The notes below the pieces were generated by a model. It ran no database searches, was not told the DNA's origin, and worked only from the letters and a program-made list of their open reading frames with translations. Below are positions 6,121 to 7,769 of a DNA stretch of 7,769 nt, one piece after another; the stretch's first letter is position 1; each line of letters opens with the position of its first letter. This DNA comes from Peptococcaceae bacterium UBA4997 (GTDB lineage Bacteria; Bacillota; Dehalobacteriia; UBA4068; UBA4997). Location: positions 1,168 through 8,936 of the forward strand of contig DGYV01000072.1 in the NCBI GenBank assembly GCA_002398485.1. The letters run 5' to 3'. The position numbers were made by a program, and so were the translations under genes.

Positions 6121-6162
6121 CCAATCATCCTCCTCTATATTTAGCTTTACGCTTTATCTTTT

Positions 6163-6191
6163 AGTATAATTTTTGATTTTTGGCAAAACAA
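6163..6191 (-). promoter_or_regulatory. Probable pyrF promoter
   Basis: On the minus strand, TTGTTT (6191-6186) and TATACT (6168-6163) are 17 bases apart, with five of six matches in the -10. The start would be near 6156, giving a leader of about 35 bases. The -35 lies inside the U-rich 3' tail of the 6S RNA gene, so the two units overlap. Confidence 0.5.
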
Positions 6192-6382
6192 AACCCCACA
6201 ATGCCGTATAGCTGTTGTTTTGAACCTGCCTCGGCAGGTGGGTATTCTCCCCGTTTGTTTCCCAGTCCACTTATAGAGGCTTTGGGTCCCGCACGGGATC
6301 TGAATTCCCTTAAAAAATGTGTTGGATCAAAACTTACAGCTTATTTACGCACACCGCAGGGCATTTTTATATTACTTTTCTT
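6182..6382 (-). ncRNA. ssrS: 6S RNA (SsrS/BsrA type)
   Basis: 6S RNA mimics an open promoter and sequesters housekeeping RNA polymerase holoenzyme. On the minus strand, 5' CCCUGCGGUGU (6361-6351) pairs in 11 steps with GCAUUGUGGGG (6204-6194), using several G-U pairs. Further in, AGCUGU (6341-6336) pairs with ACAGCU (6215-6210), and GUUUUGA (6333-6327) with UCAAAAC (6223-6217). A large asymmetric bubble follows. It contains the 3'-side hairpin ACCUGCC-GA-GGCAGGU (6239-6224) and an apical UCCCG-UG-CGGGA (6298-6287). This closing stem, internal stem, central bubble and apical arm match 6S architecture, and GGUGUGCG...CGGCAU resembles conserved 6S end sequences. The length of about 200 bases fits. 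In B. subtilis, bsrA also lies beside aspS. A promoter precedes it at the right distance. The ends are approximate, because the 5' end may be trimmed to near 6370. Confidence 0.88.
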
Positions 6383-6388
6383 AAGTCT

Positions 6389-6417
6389 ATTGTACCACTT
6401 AGTATACTTATTAACAA
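6389..6417 (-). promoter_or_regulatory. Probable 6S RNA promoter
   Basis: On the minus strand, TTGTTA (6417-6412) and TACAAT (6394-6389) are separated by exactly 17 bases, with four and five of six consensus matches. Transcription would start near 6382, about 21 bases before the closing stem of the 6S RNA. The spacer contains the palindrome AGTATACT (6401-6408). Confidence 0.65.
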
Positions 6418-6450
6418 TGGAAATATGCCTAAACATTCTATTTTAGCTTT

Positions 6451-6471
6451 GCCTGTTTTTGGTATACAGGC
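6451..6471 (-). other. Hairpin downstream of aspS
   Basis: On the minus strand, GCCTGT (6471-6466) pairs with ACAGGC (6456-6451) around a 9-base loop, about 57 bases after the aspS stop. No U-run follows (AAAGCTAAAAT), so it is not a convincing intrinsic terminator. It may mark an mRNA 3' end or processing site, or be chance. Apart from this hairpin I see nothing else in 6418-6527. Confidence 0.35.
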
Positions 6472-6527
6472 TTATCCCAATTGCTCTAAGTATTACTAAT
6501 AATGACCTGCGCTGTATTTATTTAGTT

Positions 6528-7769
6528 TTATTCGGCTTTTGGTGACTCTTTTTTTGCCGCATTGACCCTAATGTGAAGATCCCTTAATTGTTTATCATCA
6601 ACAGGGCTTGGCGCCTGAGTCATCATACAGGTAGCGCTTTGAGTTTTCGGGAAAGCAATAACATCACGAATACTGTCGCGTTTGGCCATCAGCATGATCA
6701 TTCTGTCCAAACCGAAAGCAATACCGCCATGGGGCGGGACTCCGTAATCGAAAGCTGTTAACAGGAAACCAAATCTTTCCTCAGCCTCCTCCCTGGTAAA
6801 ACCCAGTAAATCAAAAATTTTGGTTTGTACATCCCTGCGGTGGATACGAATACTGCCACCGCCCAATTCAATACCGTTAAGCACCATATCATAGGCCTTG
6901 GTTCTTACCTTGCTTGGGTCTGTAACCATTAATTCAACATCCTCATCCATCGGGGACGTGAAGGGATGGTGCTTGGCTGTCCAGCGTTTTTCCTCCTCGG
7001 AATATTCCAAAAGCGGAAATTCGGTAACCCAGGAGAAGTTGAATTCATTTTCATCGATCAAGCCTTCACGCTTGGCTATTTCCTGCCTTAGGTGGCCTAA
7101 GCTGTCTGCTACTATTTCGGCTTTATCGGCAACGAACAACAACAGATCGCCGGGCTTGCCATTCATTCTTTCACACAGAGCATTCAGCTTTTCCTCAGTA
7201 AAGAATTTTGTAATAGAGGATTTGCAGCCTTCCTCAGTTATCTGCATCCAAGCTAAGCCTTTAGCTCCATAAACTGACACGTATTTGGTGAGTTCGTCTA
7301 TTTCTTTTCTGGAATAGCGAGCACAGCCGGTAGCATTTATGCCTTTTACCCTGCCGCCTTTTTGGGCAATATTGGCAAAAACCTGAAAATCACTGTCTAT
7401 CACAATATCCGCAACATCTATAAGCGGTATTTCAAAACGCAAATCAGGCTTGTCTGAACCGTATTTCTCCATAGCTACTTCATAAGTCAAACGCGGTAAA
7501 GGAAGAGGGACATCCACACCCAAGGTTTCTTTGAACACATAGGCAACCAGCTCTTCCATAATATCTTGCAAAGTATCTTCTTCCACAAAAGACATCTCTA
7601 TATCCAACTGGGTGAATTCAGGCTGGCGGTCGGCCCGCAAGTCCTCATCACGGAAACAGCGTACTATTTGGAAATACTTGTCCATGCCCGAAACCATCAG
7701 AATTTGCTTGAATAGCTGGGGCGACTGCGGAAGAACGTAAAACTCTCCGGGATGCACACGGCTGGGAAC
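6528..7769 (-). CDS. aspS: Aspartyl-tRNA synthetase, C-terminal part (5' end beyond window)
   Basis: AspRS is a class II synthetase that charges tRNA-Asp, and in many bacteria lacking AsnRS also tRNA-Asn. The frame is open to the right edge, giving 413 residues of an enzyme of about 590. The fragment begins VPSR at the window edge and continues [17 protein letters not shown], so the N-terminal anticodon-binding domain and motif 1 are missing. Motif 2 is visible in [20 protein letters not shown] (fragment residues 37-56). [10 protein letters not shown] (about 103-112) leads into the bacterial GAD insertion domain (about 125-235). [13 protein letters not shown] (about 298-310) and motif 3 [13 protein letters not shown] (348-360) complete the active site. 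The internal GTG at 7757 is not the true start. Discrimination between tRNA-Asp and tRNA-Asn cannot be judged, because the relevant residues lie in the missing part. A 6S RNA gene follows on the same strand. Confidence 0.96.
   Translation of the reverse strand, partial: VPSRVHPGEFYVLPQSPQLFKQILMVSGMDKYFQIVRCFRDEDLRADRQPEFTQLDIEMSFVEEDTLQDIMEELVAYVFKETLGVDVPLPLPRLTYEVAMEKYGSDKPDLRFEIPLIDVADIVIDSDFQVFANIAQKGGRVKGINATGCARYSRKEIDELTKYVSVYGAKGLAWMQITEEGCKSSITKFFTEEKLNALCERMNGKPGDLLLFVADKAEIVADSLGHLRQEIAKREGLIDENEFNFSWVTEFPLLEYSEEEKRWTAKHHPFTSPMDEDVELMVTDPSKVRTKAYDMVLNGIELGGGSIRIHRRDVQTKIFDLLGFTREEAEERFGFLLTAFDYGVPPHGGIAFGLDRMIMLMAKRDSIRDVIAFPKTQSATCMMTQAPSPVDDKQLRDLHIRVNAAKKESPKAE

Noticed and set aside
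6224..6239. Strong hairpin ACCTGCC-GA-GGCAGGT as a stand-alone terminator
   Set aside because: It has no flanking T-run on either strand and fits the 3'-side hairpin of the 6S RNA central bubble.
6180..6499. Plus-strand open frames of 88 and 60 codons in the aspS-pyrF gap
   Set aside because: They run across the 6S RNA structure on the opposite strand, show no recognisable domain and have no ribosome binding site; the RNA explains the sequence better.

Overview
This window looks like ordinary chromosomal DNA from a low-to-medium GC Firmicute (Bacillota). The evidence is the gene order yicC-(ihf)-remA-gmk-rpoZ-coaBC, a nearby rqcH, strong AGGAGG-type ribosome binding sites, non-ATG starts, and a Firmicute-style 6S RNA beside aspS. 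An actinobacterial-type integration host factor (mIHF) in the cluster argues against Bacillus or Staphylococcus. It fits Negativicutes (for example the Acidaminococcaceae) or Peptococcaceae-like Clostridia better; that placement is an inference from remembered protein families. No phage, transposon, CRISPR array or defence island is visible.

Layout. From 3222 down to 1, on the minus strand, runs a compact operon: yicC (endoribonuclease family), mIHF, remA, gmk, rpoZ and coaBC, the last running off the left edge. Gaps are 14-42 bp, except for 106 bp between ihf and remA that holds a long RNA-type hairpin. A divergent regulatory region (about 3223-3440) separates this operon from rqcH on the plus strand (3441-5213). 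rqcH converges on pyrF (6120-5398, minus), with a bidirectional terminator at 5323-5348 and a small tandem repeat array that reaches into the pyrF stop codon. Upstream of pyrF is a 407-bp stretch with no protein gene. It holds a 6S RNA (about 6382-6182, minus) and, at its 3' end, a probable pyrF promoter. The right end holds the C-terminal two thirds of aspS (minus, cut by the window edge).

How the genes work together. The content is housekeeping and information processing: guanylate kinase, the RNA polymerase omega subunit, coenzyme A synthesis, UMP synthesis, aspartyl-tRNA charging, ribosome quality control (RqcH), RNA turnover (YicC) and a global regulator of RNA polymerase (6S RNA). Two small DNA-architecture proteins, mIHF and RemA, are encoded next to each other upstream of gmk-rpoZ-coaBC. 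The arrangement merges the Bacillus order (yloC-remA-gmk-rpoZ-coaBC) with the mycobacterial order (mihF-gmk-rpoZ-dfp).

I found no previously undescribed multi-gene system. The parts most worth a second look are non-coding: the 6S RNA and the promoters around it, the ihf-remA hairpin, the competing inverted repeats between yicC and rqcH, and the repeat array at the end of pyrF.
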